From assembly GCF_030056795.1 (NCBI RefSeq), contig NZ_JASHKQ010000002.1, forward strand, positions 359,327 through 423,326: 64,000 nucleotides of DNA. The letters run 5' to 3'. Both the position numbers and the translations under genes were made by a program. Origin of the DNA: Rhodococcus sp. IEGM 1381 (GTDB lineage Bacteria; Actinomycetota; Actinomycetes; Mycobacteriales; Mycobacteriaceae). The notes under the pieces were generated by a model, which had not been told where the DNA came from, searched no databases, and saw only the letters and a program-made list of their open reading frames with translations. Position 1 is the stretch's first letter, and each line of letters starts with the position of its first letter. This document shows positions 10,091 through 18,665 of this stretch, piece by piece.

Positions 10091-10563
10091 TCCGCCGCGC
10101 CACCGAGGCCGATGTTCCCGCCATAACCGGTTTGGTCCACGAGCTCGCTGAGTACGAGAAGTCGTCGTCTCTGTGCACCGTTCGCGACGAGCACCTTCGT
10201 CGTGCGCTGTTCGGTGCCCAGCCGTCGGTGTTCGCGCACGTCGCCGAGCAGGAGGGGGTCGTGGTGGGGTGCGCACTCTGGTTCCTGAACTTCTCTACGT
10301 GGGACGGTGTCAACGGTATCTATCTGGAGGACCTCTACGTGCAGCCCGCCGCGCGCGGAGGAGGCTTCGGAAGAGGATTGCTCGCCGCGTTGGCTGCCGA
10401 GTGCGTCGCCCACGACTACACGCGGATGACCTGGTCGGTGCTGGACTGGAATACCCCGTCGATCGGCTTCTACCGATCGTTGGGTGCGCAGCCGCAGGAC
10501 GAGTGGACCACGTTCCGGTTGACCGAGGATGCGTTGGCCGAGTTGGCCGCGACGGCGCGGTGA
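10087..10563 (+). CDS. GNAT-family N-acetyltransferase (Rv3216-type)
   Basis: 158 residues with the GNAT fold: the acetyl-CoA loop region YVQPAARGGGFGRGLLAAL near 95-113 and the C-terminal WSVLDWNTPSIGFYRSLGA typical of the spermidine/thialysine acetyltransferase branch (SSAT-like). It would transfer acetyl from acetyl-CoA to an amine; the substrate is not determined. The start overlaps the phosphatase stop by 4 nt, so the two genes form an operon. It is convergent with the membrane protein gene at 10574. Confidence 0.87.
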   Translation: MIRRATEADVPAITGLVHELAEYEKSSSLCTVRDEHLRRALFGAQPSVFAHVAEQEGVVVGCALWFLNFSTWDGVNGIYLEDLYVQPAARGGGFGRGLLAALAAECVAHDYTRMTWSVLDWNTPSIGFYRSLGAQPQDEWTTFRLTEDALAELAATAR

Positions 10564-10573
10564 CCGGTCCGGT

Positions 10574-11005
10574 TCAGCCGAGCTCGTCGTCGACGTCGCT
10601 GTATTCGGCTGCCATCCACCGCGATGAGGGCGGGCTGAACAGCAGAACGAGCACAGCGATCACCACGATGCCGAGAACGACGCCGTAGACGGTCTGGTGC
10701 GATCCGGTCAACAACGACCAGACGACGGGCAGCAGCAGCAGCTGCACGACGGTGGCGATGGCCCTGCCCCAGCGTTTGCCGAGGATGAGGGCGACGCCCG
10801 CAGCCCCGACTCCGACACCCAGTACGCCGAACCACCCGGCGGTGCCGTACCCGTTGGCGACAGCGTTGTCTCCTTCTCCGGAGACCGCCCGAACGAGTAG
10901 AACGAACGCGGCAATCAAGGAGGCCGCGCCCTGTGCTGCGACGAGGACCCCGGCGGATCGGAAGGTGGCCGGCGGACTGAGGTTCTCGGGTGTCGATGTG
11001 GGCAC
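10574..11005 (-). CDS. Small integral membrane protein (Rv3217c-type)
   Basis: 143 residues with four predicted transmembrane helices (about 17-40, 53-75, 81-100, 104-125) and a short acidic tail ending DVDDELG. No catalytic motif. A homologous small membrane gene sits at the same place in mycobacteria between the acetyltransferase and the lipid kinase. Function unknown. Confidence 0.8.
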   Translation of the reverse strand: MPTSTPENLSPPATFRSAGVLVAAQGAASLIAAFVLLVRAVSGEGDNAVANGYGTAGWFGVLGVGVGAAGVALILGKRWGRAIATVVQLLLLPVVWSLLTGSHQTVYGVVLGIVVIAVLVLLFSPPSSRWMAAEYSDVDDELG

Positions 11006-11099
11006 GCGACCAGCCTAGGACCCGAGAGTGGAGCGTGTGGAACGACCCACTCCAGGCGGGAGTGAAGCCTGCGGAACGGTCCCGATAGTGTTGGTTCTC

Positions 11100-12053
11100 G
11101 TGCGTGCGCTGTTGATCGTCAACCCCAATGCGACTTCTACGACGGCTGCGGCTCGGGATCTGCTGGCCCATGCGTTGTCCAGTCGGGTGCGGGTGACCGT
11201 TGCGCAGACGACTCATCGTGATCATGCGTCCGAGCTCGCGCGGAGTGCCCGTGAGGACGGGATGGGTCTGGTGATCGTGCACGGCGGTGACGGCACGGTC
11301 AACGAGGTCATCAACGGTTTGCTCGGAGTGCCGTTGCCGACGTCGATGCAGGCGGTGACGATCGGTGCCATTCCGCCGCTCGCCGTCGTTCCCGGCGGCA
11401 GTGCGAACGTGTTCGCGCGGTCCCTCGGTATCGCGGCCGATCCGGTCGCGGCGACGAATCAGTTGATCGGCCTGCTCGATGCGCGAGCTCGGCGGACGAT
11501 CGGGTTGGGACACTGCGACAACCGATGGTTCACGTTCAATGCGGGCATGGGTTGGGATGCGGAAGTGTGTCGGGCGATCGATGCCGGTCGTAAGGATGGA
11601 AAGCCGGTATCGGCGACCCGGTACGTTCGATCGGCGGTTCAGGAATTCTTCAAGCTCAAGCGGCGTCCTGCCCGCTTGACGGTGGAGGTTCCCGGGCAGG
11701 AGCCGTTCGACGAGGTGCACTACGCGTTCGTCTCGAATTCGAGTCCGTGGACGTACATGAACGAGCGGCCGGTGCACACCAATCCGGGCACCGGTTTCGA
11801 TTCGGGTCTCGGAGTGTTCGGCATGCGCTCGACTGCCCTGTTCCCCACACTGCGGGTGTCTCGTCAGATGCTGACCAAGGGCGCAGAACCCAAGTCTCGC
11901 AAGCTGATTCGCATCGATGACGTTCCAAGTGTCCGAATTTCTTCCACGGAGCCGGTCGGGTTGCAAATGGATGGTGACTACTTGGGCGAACGTACGGAAG
12001 CTGAGTTCTTCGCCACGCCCGACGCGTTGGAAGTTGTCGCTCCGACCAGGTGA
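11100..12053 (+). CDS. Diacylglycerol kinase-type lipid kinase (Rv3218-type)
   Basis: 317 residues. The N-terminal catalytic domain shows the nucleotide-binding GGDGTVNEVINGL motif (GGDG at 62-65) and VVPGGSANVFARSLGI, diagnostic of the DAGK/sphingosine-kinase family, which phosphorylates a lipid hydroxyl with ATP. The C-terminus ends with the regular ..QMDGDYLGERTEAEF.. motif. The start is uncertain: GTG 11100 places VNPNAT at the usual distance, while GTG 11088 has a better upstream purine run (GGAACGG). It runs toward whiB1 on the same strand but with a 266-bp gap, so the two are separate units. Confidence 0.88.
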   Translation: MRALLIVNPNATSTTAAARDLLAHALSSRVRVTVAQTTHRDHASELARSAREDGMGLVIVHGGDGTVNEVINGLLGVPLPTSMQAVTIGAIPPLAVVPGGSANVFARSLGIAADPVAATNQLIGLLDARARRTIGLGHCDNRWFTFNAGMGWDAEVCRAIDAGRKDGKPVSATRYVRSAVQEFFKLKRRPARLTVEVPGQEPFDEVHYAFVSNSSPWTYMNERPVHTNPGTGFDSGLGVFGMRSTALFPTLRVSRQMLTKGAEPKSRKLIRIDDVPSVRISSTEPVGLQMDGDYLGERTEAEFFATPDALEVVAPTR

Positions 12054-12170
12054 TACGCGGTCGTTTCTAGTGCACAGAGATGCCAGGACGACAGTCTCCT
12101 GCGAAAAAACGAGCGAAATCCGGCCGCTCGGGGTACAAAGGAGCGCAGAAGGCTAAAGCGAGCCTAACAG

Positions 12171-12186
12171 AGTGAGCTTGACCACG
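12171..12186. promoter_or_regulatory. CRP/GlxR-like site 1 upstream of whiB1
   Basis: AGTGAGCTTGACCACG fits GTGA-N6-CCAC, one mismatch from the GTGA-N6-TCAC core of cAMP-receptor-protein sites. The M. tuberculosis whiB1 promoter is known to be controlled by the CRP homologue Rv3676, so a conserved site here is expected. Confidence 0.55.
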
Positions 12187-12219
12187 GTCACGCGCGTATC
12201 CCTTGACTTCACCTGAGTT

Positions 12220-12235
12220 CGTGAAAGCATTCACA
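12220..12235. promoter_or_regulatory. CRP/GlxR-like site 2 upstream of whiB1
   Basis: CGTGAAAGCATTCACA matches the TGTGA-N6-TCACA consensus at 9 of 10 positions and is a perfect GTGA-N6-TCAC dyad. It lies 85 bp before the whiB1 start and 49 bp (centre to centre) from site 1. A TTGACT hexamer at 12203-12208 could be a -35 element, in which case this site would cover the -10 region and act negatively; the transcription start is not known. Confidence 0.7.
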
Positions 12236-12319
12236 AGCAACAGTGCGGAAACATTGGTTACCCACTCGTGAACAGAAGAGAAACGAAACGGCGCTTCGGC
12301 GCCCGGTAAGGAGCAGAGG

Positions 12320-12574
12320 ATGGACTGGCGCCACAAGGCAATTTGTCGCGATGAAGATCCGGAACTATTTTTCCCGGTGGGAAACAGTGGTCCGGCGCTC
12401 GCGCAGATCGCCGATGCCAAAGTCGTCTGTACTCGGTGCCCCGTCACCGCTGAATGCCTGTCCTGGGCACTCGAATCCGGCCAGGACGCAGGAGTATGGG
12501 GCGCAATGAGTGAGGACGAGCGCCGTGCACTCAAGCGACGCAACGCACGTACGCGCGCACGTAGCTCCGTCTAG
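12320..12574 (+). CDS. whiB1: WhiB1 iron-sulfur transcriptional regulator
   Basis: 84 residues. The four cysteines that bind a [4Fe-4S] cluster are C9, C37, C40 and C46, the same positions as in M. tuberculosis WhiB1, followed by the GVWGAMSEDERR turn and a basic tail (RRALKRRNARTRAR) for DNA binding. WhiB1 is an essential nitric-oxide-sensitive regulator that works with the primary sigma factor. AAGGAG lies 8 nt before the ATG. The upstream region holds two CRP-like sites and the gene ends in a strong terminator, so it is monocistronic. Confidence 0.95.
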   Translation: MDWRHKAICRDEDPELFFPVGNSGPALAQIADAKVVCTRCPVTAECLSWALESGQDAGVWGAMSEDERRALKRRNARTRARSSV

Positions 12575-12596
12575 GACGTACTACACGACAACGCGG

Positions 12597-12634
12597 AAAA
12601 GCCCGGTACTCGCATACGCGACTACCGGGCTTTT
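12597..12634. terminator. Bidirectional hairpin terminator after whiB1
   Basis: A 12-bp inverted repeat, AAAAGCCCGGTA (12597-12608) and its complement (12623-12634), with a 14-nt loop and T-run on both strands. It lies between the convergent whiB1 and histidine kinase genes. Confidence 0.88.
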
Positions 12635-12686
12635 CTGTGTCCTGTGGCGTCGGGACAACGTAACGCACTGTTCATCGAGTCTTCCA

Positions 12687-14165
12687 TCATGGTCTCGGAA
12701 CGCGTCGTCCCAATGGAACCCTGAGCATCGCGTCCGTCCCCCCACCCGCTGCAGGATGTAGGCCGAGCGATCCGTTCAGCTCCACCGACACCAAGGTGCG
12801 AACGATCTGTAGGCCGAGCCCGTCCGAGCGCTCCAGCGAGAACCCGCTCGGTAACCCACGCCCGTCGTCGTGGATGACCACGTCCAGCCATTTCGCGGAG
12901 CGATCGGCGCTGATTCTCACCACTCCGGCAGATCCGGCGTCGAAACCGTGCTCCATCGCGTTCTGTACCAATTCGGTCAGCACCATCACCAGCGGTGTTG
13001 CTCGCTCTGCCGAGAAGACTCCGAGCTTGCCTTCGCGTGCTACCCGGACCCGCGGATTGACCGTCGCGATGTCGAGCATTATCGGCACCAAGCGGTCGAC
13101 GATCTCGTCGAGGTCAACTTCCTCGTCCACCGACATCGACAACATTTCGTGTACCACCGCGATGGACGTCACCCGACGGACCGATTCCGCCAGCGCTGTG
13201 CGTGCTTCCTCGTTCTCCAGTCGACGAGACTGCAGCCGGAGCAGGGCCGCGACGGTCTGCAGGTTGTTCTTCACTCGATGATGGATCTCCCGAATGGTCG
13301 CGTCCTTGCTGAGCAGGGCACGATCGCGTCGCTTCACCTCCGTGACATCACGGACGAGCACTGCAGCACCTGCCGACCGCCCACGGGGCTGCAGCGCCAG
13401 AGTGCGCACGAGGACGGTGGCACCGCGGGCATCGACCTCCATACGATGGCCTACATTGCCACTGAGGGACGACCGAATGTGGTCGGCAACCTCTTGCGAG
13501 TCGAACGGGTCGGTGACCAGCGATCGAGTGACCGACGCGAGGTCTCGGCCGGACAGTTCCGTCGTCAGTCCCATCCGGTGGTAGGCCGAAAGAGCGTTGG
13601 GGCTCGCGTAGTCCACCCTGCCCTCGGTGTCCACGCGAATGAACCCGTCGCCTGCTCGGGGAGACGAGTTCACGTCGGTGCGCTCCTCCGGTGTGGGAAA
13701 CGTTCCTTCGCTGATCATCAGACACAGATCGTCGGCGCATTCACGGTAGGCCACCTCGAGCGCACTGGGCGGTCGAAGCTGCGCCGGGTTGGTGTCACGC
13801 GTGAGCACCGCGATCACGTGCTCGCCGCAGCGCACCGGGATGGCCTCGCTTCGCGTCAGTACGCCTCCGTGCACGATCTCCTGCTGCTGCAGTGCAATCA
13901 TCACGTCAGGATGCTCGGACTCCGAGATCGCCGTGCCCACGATGTCGTGGGTGAACACCGTCGGCGCAGTGGTCGGCCGACACTGGGCAACGCACAGCAC
14001 GTCGGCGGTTCCGCTGGACACGTCGTCGGTACCGACCCACAACAGCACGTCCGCGAACGAGAGGTCGGCCAAGAGCTGCCACTCCCCCACGACACGTTGC
14101 AGGTGGTCGACCGCAACGCCCGGGAGGTCGGTGTGTTCGGCCAACAGGTCACTGAGGGTCGACAC
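12687..14165 (-). CDS. pdtaS: PdtaS-type sensor histidine kinase (GAF-PAS-HisKA_2)
   Basis: 492 residues without membrane segments, so cytosolic. Order: N-terminal GAF-like domain (about 1-150), PAS domain (about 170-280, with DGFIRVDTEGRVDYASPNALSAY), then the HisKA_2 dimerisation box REIHHRVKNNLQTVAALLRLQ near 295-315 with the phospho-accepting histidine, and the ATPase domain (LVQNAMEHGF, DDGRGLPSGF, GLGLQIV). This is the architecture of Rv3220c, which phosphorylates the RNA-binding antiterminator PdtaR; the pdtaR gene is not in the window. The biotinyl gene lies just upstream on the same strand. Confidence 0.92.
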   Translation of the reverse strand: MSTLSDLLAEHTDLPGVAVDHLQRVVGEWQLLADLSFADVLLWVGTDDVSSGTADVLCVAQCRPTTAPTVFTHDIVGTAISESEHPDVMIALQQQEIVHGGVLTRSEAIPVRCGEHVIAVLTRDTNPAQLRPPSALEVAYRECADDLCLMISEGTFPTPEERTDVNSSPRAGDGFIRVDTEGRVDYASPNALSAYHRMGLTTELSGRDLASVTRSLVTDPFDSQEVADHIRSSLSGNVGHRMEVDARGATVLVRTLALQPRGRSAGAAVLVRDVTEVKRRDRALLSKDATIREIHHRVKNNLQTVAALLRLQSRRLENEEARTALAESVRRVTSIAVVHEMLSMSVDEEVDLDEIVDRLVPIMLDIATVNPRVRVAREGKLGVFSAERATPLVMVLTELVQNAMEHGFDAGSAGVVRISADRSAKWLDVVIHDDGRGLPSGFSLERSDGLGLQIVRTLVSVELNGSLGLHPAAGGGTDAMLRVPLGRRVPRP

Positions 14166-14186
14166 GAGATATCGGTCGGCCGTGGC

Positions 14187-14402
14187 TCAGGATACGACGG
14201 CGATGAGGTCGCCTTGTTGAATGACGTCGCCGACGGCCACGTCCACGGACGTGACCGTGCCCGCCGTCTCGGCCAGCACCGGAATTTCCATCTTCATCGA
14301 CTCCAGGATCACCAGGGTGTCACCCACCTCGACCGCGTCGCCTCGGGTTACGACCACCTGAAACACCGTGGACACCATCTCCGCGCGAACGTCCTCGGAC
14401 AT
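14187..14402 (-). CDS. Biotin/lipoyl attachment domain protein (TB7.3-type)
   Basis: 71 residues that are a single biotinyl domain: the canonical ESMKMEIP motif carries the biotinylated lysine (second K of the motif), flanked by the usual beta-hairpin repeats. The M. tuberculosis counterpart Rv3221c (TB7.3) is a biotinylated protein; its partner carboxylase is unclear. It lies 21 nt upstream of the sensor kinase gene on the same strand, so co-transcription is likely. BirA encoded at 62700 would be the modifying enzyme. Confidence 0.92.
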   Translation of the reverse strand: MSEDVRAEMVSTVFQVVVTRGDAVEVGDTLVILESMKMEIPVLAETAGTVTSVDVAVGDVIQQGDLIAVVS

Positions 14403-14521
14403 CGGCGAACCCCTCTCTCACGTCACCACGAACTGCGCTGGACACCCACCGGAGACCAGGCCCGTCACAGTAAGCCAATCACACGTGGGAGACTGTAGTG
14501 AACAAACGAGAGGAGCCCATC

Positions 14522-14596
14522 ATGGGAAAGCGTGGACGTAAGAAGCGTGCTCGTAAGGGCAACAAGGCCAACCACGGCAAACGTCCGAACAGCTGA
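14522..14596 (+). CDS. Ribosomal protein bL37 (24 residues)
   Basis: A 24-residue, extremely basic peptide starting MGKRGRKKRARK and ending ANHGKRPNS, with 13 Lys/Arg residues. It matches the small actinobacterial large-subunit protein bL37 found by cryo-EM in mycobacterial ribosomes, as I recall it. AGGAG lies 6 nt before the ATG and a strong hairpin terminator starts 17 nt after the stop, so it is a complete transcription unit. It is divergent from the biotinyl-protein gene and convergent with rshA. Confidence 0.9.
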   Translation: MGKRGRKKRARKGNKANHGKRPNS

Positions 14597-14613
14597 CGGT
14601 TTGCCACAAGCCG

Positions 14614-14649
14614 CGAGGGGCCGAGAAGCAGTTGCTTCTCGGCCCCTCG
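14614..14649. terminator. Hairpin terminator after bL37
   Basis: A perfect 17-bp inverted repeat (14614-14630 and 14633-14649, CGAGGGGCCGAGAAGCA on the left) between the convergent bL37 and rshA genes. The T-run is short, but the stem is very stable and bidirectional. Confidence 0.85.
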
Positions 14650-14698
14650 TCGTTCGCCCTGTATTCGTTCGACCCGTCTTCTTTCGCCCCGTCGTCGG

Positions 14699-14995
14699 CT
14701 ACTCGGAGTCGATTTGCCGAGTGAGCACGGTCCGTCGGATCTCGATGCTGAGCCGTTCACGGAGACCGGCCGGAGCCTGGTCTCCTCCACATTTGCGCGA
14801 GATCAGTCTCTTGACCTTCTCTTCGATTCCGTAGGCCTCGAAGCACGACCCGCACTCGTCGATGTGCCTCTGCAGTCGCGTCCGGCTGGCCTCGTCACAC
14901 TCGTTGTCGAGCATGATCCACACGTCCGCGATGACTGCCGAGCAGTCGAGTCGCTCGAACTGCTCGTCTCCGTCTGTGTTTCCGGTGCCCGTCAC
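14699..14995 (-). CDS. rshA: Anti-sigma factor RshA (zinc-associated, ZAS family)
   Basis: 98 residues with the redox-active zinc motif HIDECGSC (H44, C48, C51) preceded by C33, the layout of RsrA/RshA anti-sigma factors. Oxidation forms a disulfide and releases the sigma factor. Its start codon overlaps the sigH stop by 4 nt (ATGA), so the pair is translationally coupled and made in balance. In mycobacteria RshA binds SigH and controls the thiol-oxidative and heat stress regulon. It ends toward the bL37 terminator. Confidence 0.93.
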   Translation of the reverse strand: MTGTGNTDGDEQFERLDCSAVIADVWIMLDNECDEASRTRLQRHIDECGSCFEAYGIEEKVKRLISRKCGGDQAPAGLRERLSIEIRRTVLTRQIDSE

Positions 14996-15663
14996 TGGAC
15001 TACCTCCTGCTCGTGCCGGTCGACTGCGCCGTCCCGGTTGAATCCACGCTCACGTGCCACATCGGCCAGCAGTCCGCGCAGTTGTTTGCGTCCGCGGTGC
15101 AGACGCGACATCACTGTTCCGATAGGAGTTCCCATGATCTCGGCGATCTCCTTGTACGGAAAGCCTTCTACATCGGCGTAGTAGACGGCCATCCGAAACT
15201 CTTCGGGAAGGGACTGCAACGCCGCTTTGATGTCGTCGTCCGGCAACGCGTCCAGCGCCTCCACCTCGGCGGAGCGCAGTCCTGTCGACGTGTGCTCGGC
15301 GGTCGCAGCGAGCTGCCAGTCGCTGATCTCGTCGGTGGGGTACTGAGCGGGCTGGCGCTGCTTCTTGCGGTAGGAGTTGATGTAAGTGTTGGTGAGGATC
15401 CGGTACAGCCAGGCCTTCAGGTTCGTACCCTCACGGAACGACCGGAAAGCCGAGTAGGCCTTCACGAACGTTTCCTGAACCAGGTCCTCGGCGTCGGCGG
15501 GGTTTCGCGTCATCCGCAACGCCGCGCCGTAGAGCTGATCGAGCATCGGCAGCGCGTCGCGCTCGAAGCGCTCGGTCAACTGCACACCGGTCTCGGCTGC
15601 CCTCTGCTCCGCGATCGCCTTCTCGTCGTCTACTGGAGCGACGGGATTGCTGGCTTCTGTCAC
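14992..15663 (-). CDS. sigH: ECF RNA polymerase sigma factor SigH (SigR family)
   Basis: 223 residues from the GTG at 15663. Region 2 contains [33 protein letters not shown] and [14 protein letters not shown]; region 4 contains [44 protein letters not shown]. Both are near-identical to mycobacterial SigH. The GTG has AAGGGA 7 nt upstream and gives the family length. A second in-frame ATG at 15774 also has a good GGAAGGA site and would add 37 residues, recalling the unstable long form of Streptomyces SigR. The rshA gene overlaps its 3' end. Confidence 0.93.
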   Translation of the reverse strand: MTEASNPVAPVDDEKAIAEQRAAETGVQLTERFERDALPMLDQLYGAALRMTRNPADAEDLVQETFVKAYSAFRSFREGTNLKAWLYRILTNTYINSYRKKQRQPAQYPTDEISDWQLAATAEHTSTGLRSAEVEALDALPDDDIKAALQSLPEEFRMAVYYADVEGFPYKEIAEIMGTPIGTVMSRLHRGRKQLRGLLADVARERGFNRDGAVDRHEQEVVQ

Positions 15664-15864
15664 GCTGATCCCTTCGATAGCTTCCACCGCCCAGGCTACC
15701 GCGCCCGAAGTCGACTTCTGCGAAGAGATCACCCCCTTCAACGCGAGGGGACGTCCCGCGGTCAGCACTGCCATTCGTCATTCCTTCCGCCTGCATCCGT
15801 ATCTGTGGTTACACAACACAGGTCGCCGCCGCCGTGTTCCCGCGCCGGAACTAGAGTTCAGCGG

Positions 15865-16356
15865 ATGGCTGCGTCGACCCCCGCTCTCGCGCTGCTCACC
15901 GCGCGAAAGGTGGCGCACGTCGTACATACGTACGACCACGATCCGAGAGCGCAATCCTTCGGCGAGGAGGCGGCGCAGGTACTCGTCGATCGACTCGGGG
16001 TCAGACCGGAACAAGTTTTCAAGACCCTGATCGTCGAACGGGCGGACCGGTCACTCGCCGTCGCGATCGTCCCTGTCACAGGGATGCTCTCACTCAAGGC
16101 CGCGGCGACCGCTCTGTCCACCAGAAAGATTGCAATGGCCGACAGGGCTGCCGCTGAACGTTCCTCCGGCTACGTCTTCGGTGGAATTTCACCTCTGGGG
16201 CAACGCCGATCTCTGCCCACAGCGATCGACGACTCCGCTCTGAAGTTCGAGACGATTCTGTGCAGCGCAGGCCGCCGCGGCCTCGAAATCGAACTCGCCC
16301 CGGCCGACCTCGTCCGGCTCACCCTCGCCACAACCGCTCCCATCGCCGCGCGCTGA
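15865..16356 (+). CDS. YbaK/EbsC-type aminoacyl-tRNA deacylase
   Basis: 163 residues of the YbaK/ProX editing-domain family, which hydrolyses mischarged Cys-tRNA(Pro) or similar. Visible family features are the N-terminal VVHTYDHDPRAQSFGEEAAQ, VFKTLIVE with the conserved lysine, and YVFGGISPLGQRRSLPTAID near the end of the active site. The ATG at 15865 is preceded by a short purine run (GCGG). The gene is divergent from sigH and is followed closely by aroA (24 nt), so it may share a transcript with aroA-rsgA. Its tRNA specificity cannot be told from sequence. Confidence 0.88.
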   Translation: MAASTPALALLTARKVAHVVHTYDHDPRAQSFGEEAAQVLVDRLGVRPEQVFKTLIVERADRSLAVAIVPVTGMLSLKAAATALSTRKIAMADRAAAERSSGYVFGGISPLGQRRSLPTAIDDSALKFETILCSAGRRGLEIELAPADLVRLTLATTAPIAAR

Positions 16357-16380
16357 TCGCGAATGAGCGAAGATGGACGC

Positions 16381-17679
16381 GTGAGCAATTGGACAGCACC
16401 CGTCGCGGCCGCACCCGTCGATGCGACAGTCACTCTGCCCGGATCGAAATCCATCACCAATCGCGCACTGATCATCGCCTCCCTCGCATCCGGCCCGTCG
16501 ACGATCACCGGTGCACTACGCAGCCGTGACACCGACCTCATGATCGACGCTCTGACGACTCTGGGGATCGAGATCACCGCCGCAGTCGACGACAAGACGA
16601 CATTGAGAGTCACCCCGGCACCGCTGCACGGCGGATCGGTGGACTGCGGGCTGGCAGGTACCGTCATGCGCTTCGTGCCGCCTCTCGCTGCACTCGCCGA
16701 TGGCGAAGTGTCGTTCGACGGCGACGAGCAGGCACGCATCCGCCCTCTCGACACGATCCTCGACGCACTGCGCGCCGTGGGTGCCGAGATCGGCGGCAGC
16801 GCGCTTCCGTTCACGATGCGCGGTACGGGGTCACTGCGCGGCGGATCCGTCGAGATCGACGCCTCGGGATCCTCGCAGTTCGTCTCCGGTCTGATGCTCT
16901 CGGCGGCGGCTTTCGACGAGGGAATCGAGATCCACCACACCGGTAAGCCCGTTCCGTCCATGCCGCACATCGACATGACCGTGGAAATGTTGAGGCGAGC
17001 CGGAGTGCGCGTGGACACTCCCGAATCCGGTGGTGACGCGAACACCTGGCGTGTGTACCCGGGTCCGATCACACCGATCGAGTGGATCATCGAGCCGGAT
17101 CTGTCCAATGCCACGCCGTTCCTGGCCGCTGCAGCAGTCACGAGAGGCAGAGTGCGCGTTCCGAATTGGCCGCAGTCGACCACCCAGCCCGGTGACGCGA
17201 TCCGCGAGATCCTCGCGCTGATGGGCGCTCGGGTCGATCTGACTGCCGGCACCCTGACGGTGGAGGGTCCGGATACGTTGCGCGGCATAGACTTCGATCT
17301 CCACGATGTCGGCGAGCTGACACCGACGGTCGCGGCGCTCGCAGCCCTCGCCGAGGGACCGTCGATTCTTCGTGGAATCGCTCACCTGCGTGGTCACGAG
17401 ACCGACCGACTCGCGGCGCTCACCACGGAAATCGTCCGGCTCGGTGGGCGTGCAGCGGAGACCGACGACGGCATCAGGATCGATCCGGCACCGCTGCACG
17501 GCGGCAGCTGGCGCGCCTACGCCGACCACCGAATGGCCACGGCCGGTGCCATCGTCGGATTACGCGTACCCGGCGTCGTGGTCGACGACATCGGAACCAC
17601 GGCCAAGACCCTTCCGGGCTTCGAGAAGCTTTGGGACGCAATGCTGTCCACTACCGCATCGAGCGAGGTCGGCTCCTGA
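16381..17679 (+). CDS. aroA: 3-phosphoshikimate 1-carboxyvinyltransferase (EPSP synthase)
   Basis: About 432 residues. It catalyses PEP + shikimate-3-phosphate to EPSP in aromatic amino-acid synthesis. Signature stretches are [13 protein letters not shown] near the N-terminus, [17 protein letters not shown], and [15 protein letters not shown] and [15 protein letters not shown] toward the C-terminus. The GTG at 16381 gives an N-terminus (SNWTAPVAA) like the mycobacterial enzyme; ATG 16363 in the same frame is an alternative adding six residues. The 3' end overlaps the rsgA reading frame, showing coupling of the two genes as in Rv3227-Rv3228. Confidence 0.94.
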   Translation: MSNWTAPVAAAPVDATVTLPGSKSITNRALIIASLASGPSTITGALRSRDTDLMIDALTTLGIEITAAVDDKTTLRVTPAPLHGGSVDCGLAGTVMRFVPPLAALADGEVSFDGDEQARIRPLDTILDALRAVGAEIGGSALPFTMRGTGSLRGGSVEIDASGSSQFVSGLMLSAAAFDEGIEIHHTGKPVPSMPHIDMTVEMLRRAGVRVDTPESGGDANTWRVYPGPITPIEWIIEPDLSNATPFLAAAAVTRGRVRVPNWPQSTTQPGDAIREILALMGARVDLTAGTLTVEGPDTLRGIDFDLHDVGELTPTVAALAALAEGPSILRGIAHLRGHETDRLAALTTEIVRLGGRAAETDDGIRIDPAPLHGGSWRAYADHRMATAGAIVGLRVPGVVVDDIGTTAKTLPGFEKLWDAMLSTTASSEVGS

Positions 17680-18665
17680 CCGCCCGTCGATACGACGAAT
17701 CCGACGTCCGCATTCGACCGGGCAAGAGTTCTCGCCCACGCACCAAGACTCGACCCGAACACAACGACGCCGAAGCAGGAATGGTCGTCTCGGTCGACCG
17801 AGGACGATGGGGCTGTGTGCTCGGCGGCGACCCTACCCGACCGGTCGTGACGATGCGCGCCCGCGAGCTGGGCCGGACCCCGATCGTGGTGGGCGACGAA
17901 GTCGACATAGTGGGAGACCTGTCGGGCAAGGTCGACACCCTGGCTCGTATCGTGCGCGTGGCCGAACGCCGCACGGTCCTGCGGCGCACCGCGGACGACA
18001 CCGACCCGTTCGAGCGCGTCGTGGTGGCCAATGCAGACAGGTTGCTCATCGTGGCGGCACTCGCAGACCCGCCGCCGCGCACCGGTTTCGTAGAACGAGC
18101 GCTGGTCGCTGCCTACGTCGGTGGGCTCGAACCCGTACTGTGCCTGACGAAGAGCGACTTGGCCGCCCCCGAGGACTTCACCGCAGCGTTCGCCGATCTC
18201 GATGTCCCTGTGGTGTTGGCAGGCCAGTCCGAGGACCTCACCGAATTGACCGCGATGCTGACGAACGAGGTGACCGCCCTCATCGGCCACTCAGGCGTCG
18301 GAAAATCCACGCTCGTCAACAGATTGGTTCCCGATGCCTATCGGGCCACCGGGGTGGTCTCGGGCGTCGGAAAGGGCCGACACACCTCGACTCAGTCGGT
18401 GGCACTACCGCTGCCGGGCGGCGGCTGGGTAGTCGACACTCCGGGTATCCGGTCGTTCGGACTGGCGCACATCTCACCGGAGAACGTCGTCGCCGCGTTC
18501 TCCGATCTGGCCGACACGATCGAAGACTGCCCACGTGGGTGCACCCACCTCGGCCCTCCGGCCGATCCCGAATGTGCGCTCGACTCCCTCACCGGAGACG
18601 CGGCCCGTCGCGTCGCGGCAGTTCGCCTACTCCTCGAGGCCGTTCGAACGAACGACGCTTGGTAG
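17631..18665 (+). CDS. rsgA: Ribosome small-subunit-dependent GTPase RsgA
   Basis: Circularly permuted GTPase that matures the 30S subunit. Motifs in order: G4 TKSD, G1 [10 protein letters not shown]3 DTPG, then the zinc knuckle [16 protein letters not shown]. The N-terminal OB domain begins after [11 protein letters not shown]. The only standard start in frame is TTG 17631, 49 nt inside aroA. Alignment with the mycobacterial protein puts the start near 17676, where a CTG overlaps the aroA stop by 4 nt (CTGA) with GAGCGAGG upstream, so a CTG start is plausible. Its last 77 nt are overlapped antisense by blh, and a diverged copy of its 3' end lies at 21448-21510. Confidence 0.92.
   Translation: MGRNAVHYRIERGRLLTARRYDESDVRIRPGKSSRPRTKTRPEHNDAEAGMVVSVDRGRWGCVLGGDPTRPVVTMRARELGRTPIVVGDEVDIVGDLSGKVDTLARIVRVAERRTVLRRTADDTDPFERVVVANADRLLIVAALADPPPRTGFVERALVAAYVGGLEPVLCLTKSDLAAPEDFTAAFADLDVPVVLAGQSEDLTELTAMLTNEVTALIGHSGVGKSTLVNRLVPDAYRATGVVSGVGKGRHTSTQSVALPLPGGGWVVDTPGIRSFGLAHISPENVVAAFSDLADTIEDCPRGCTHLGPPADPECALDSLTGDAARRVAAVRLLLEAVRTNDAW

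Noticed and set aside
15775..15864. SigH autoregulatory promoter (GGAA..GTT) upstream of sigH
   Set aside because: A GGAAT element is present but no properly spaced GTT -10 was found.
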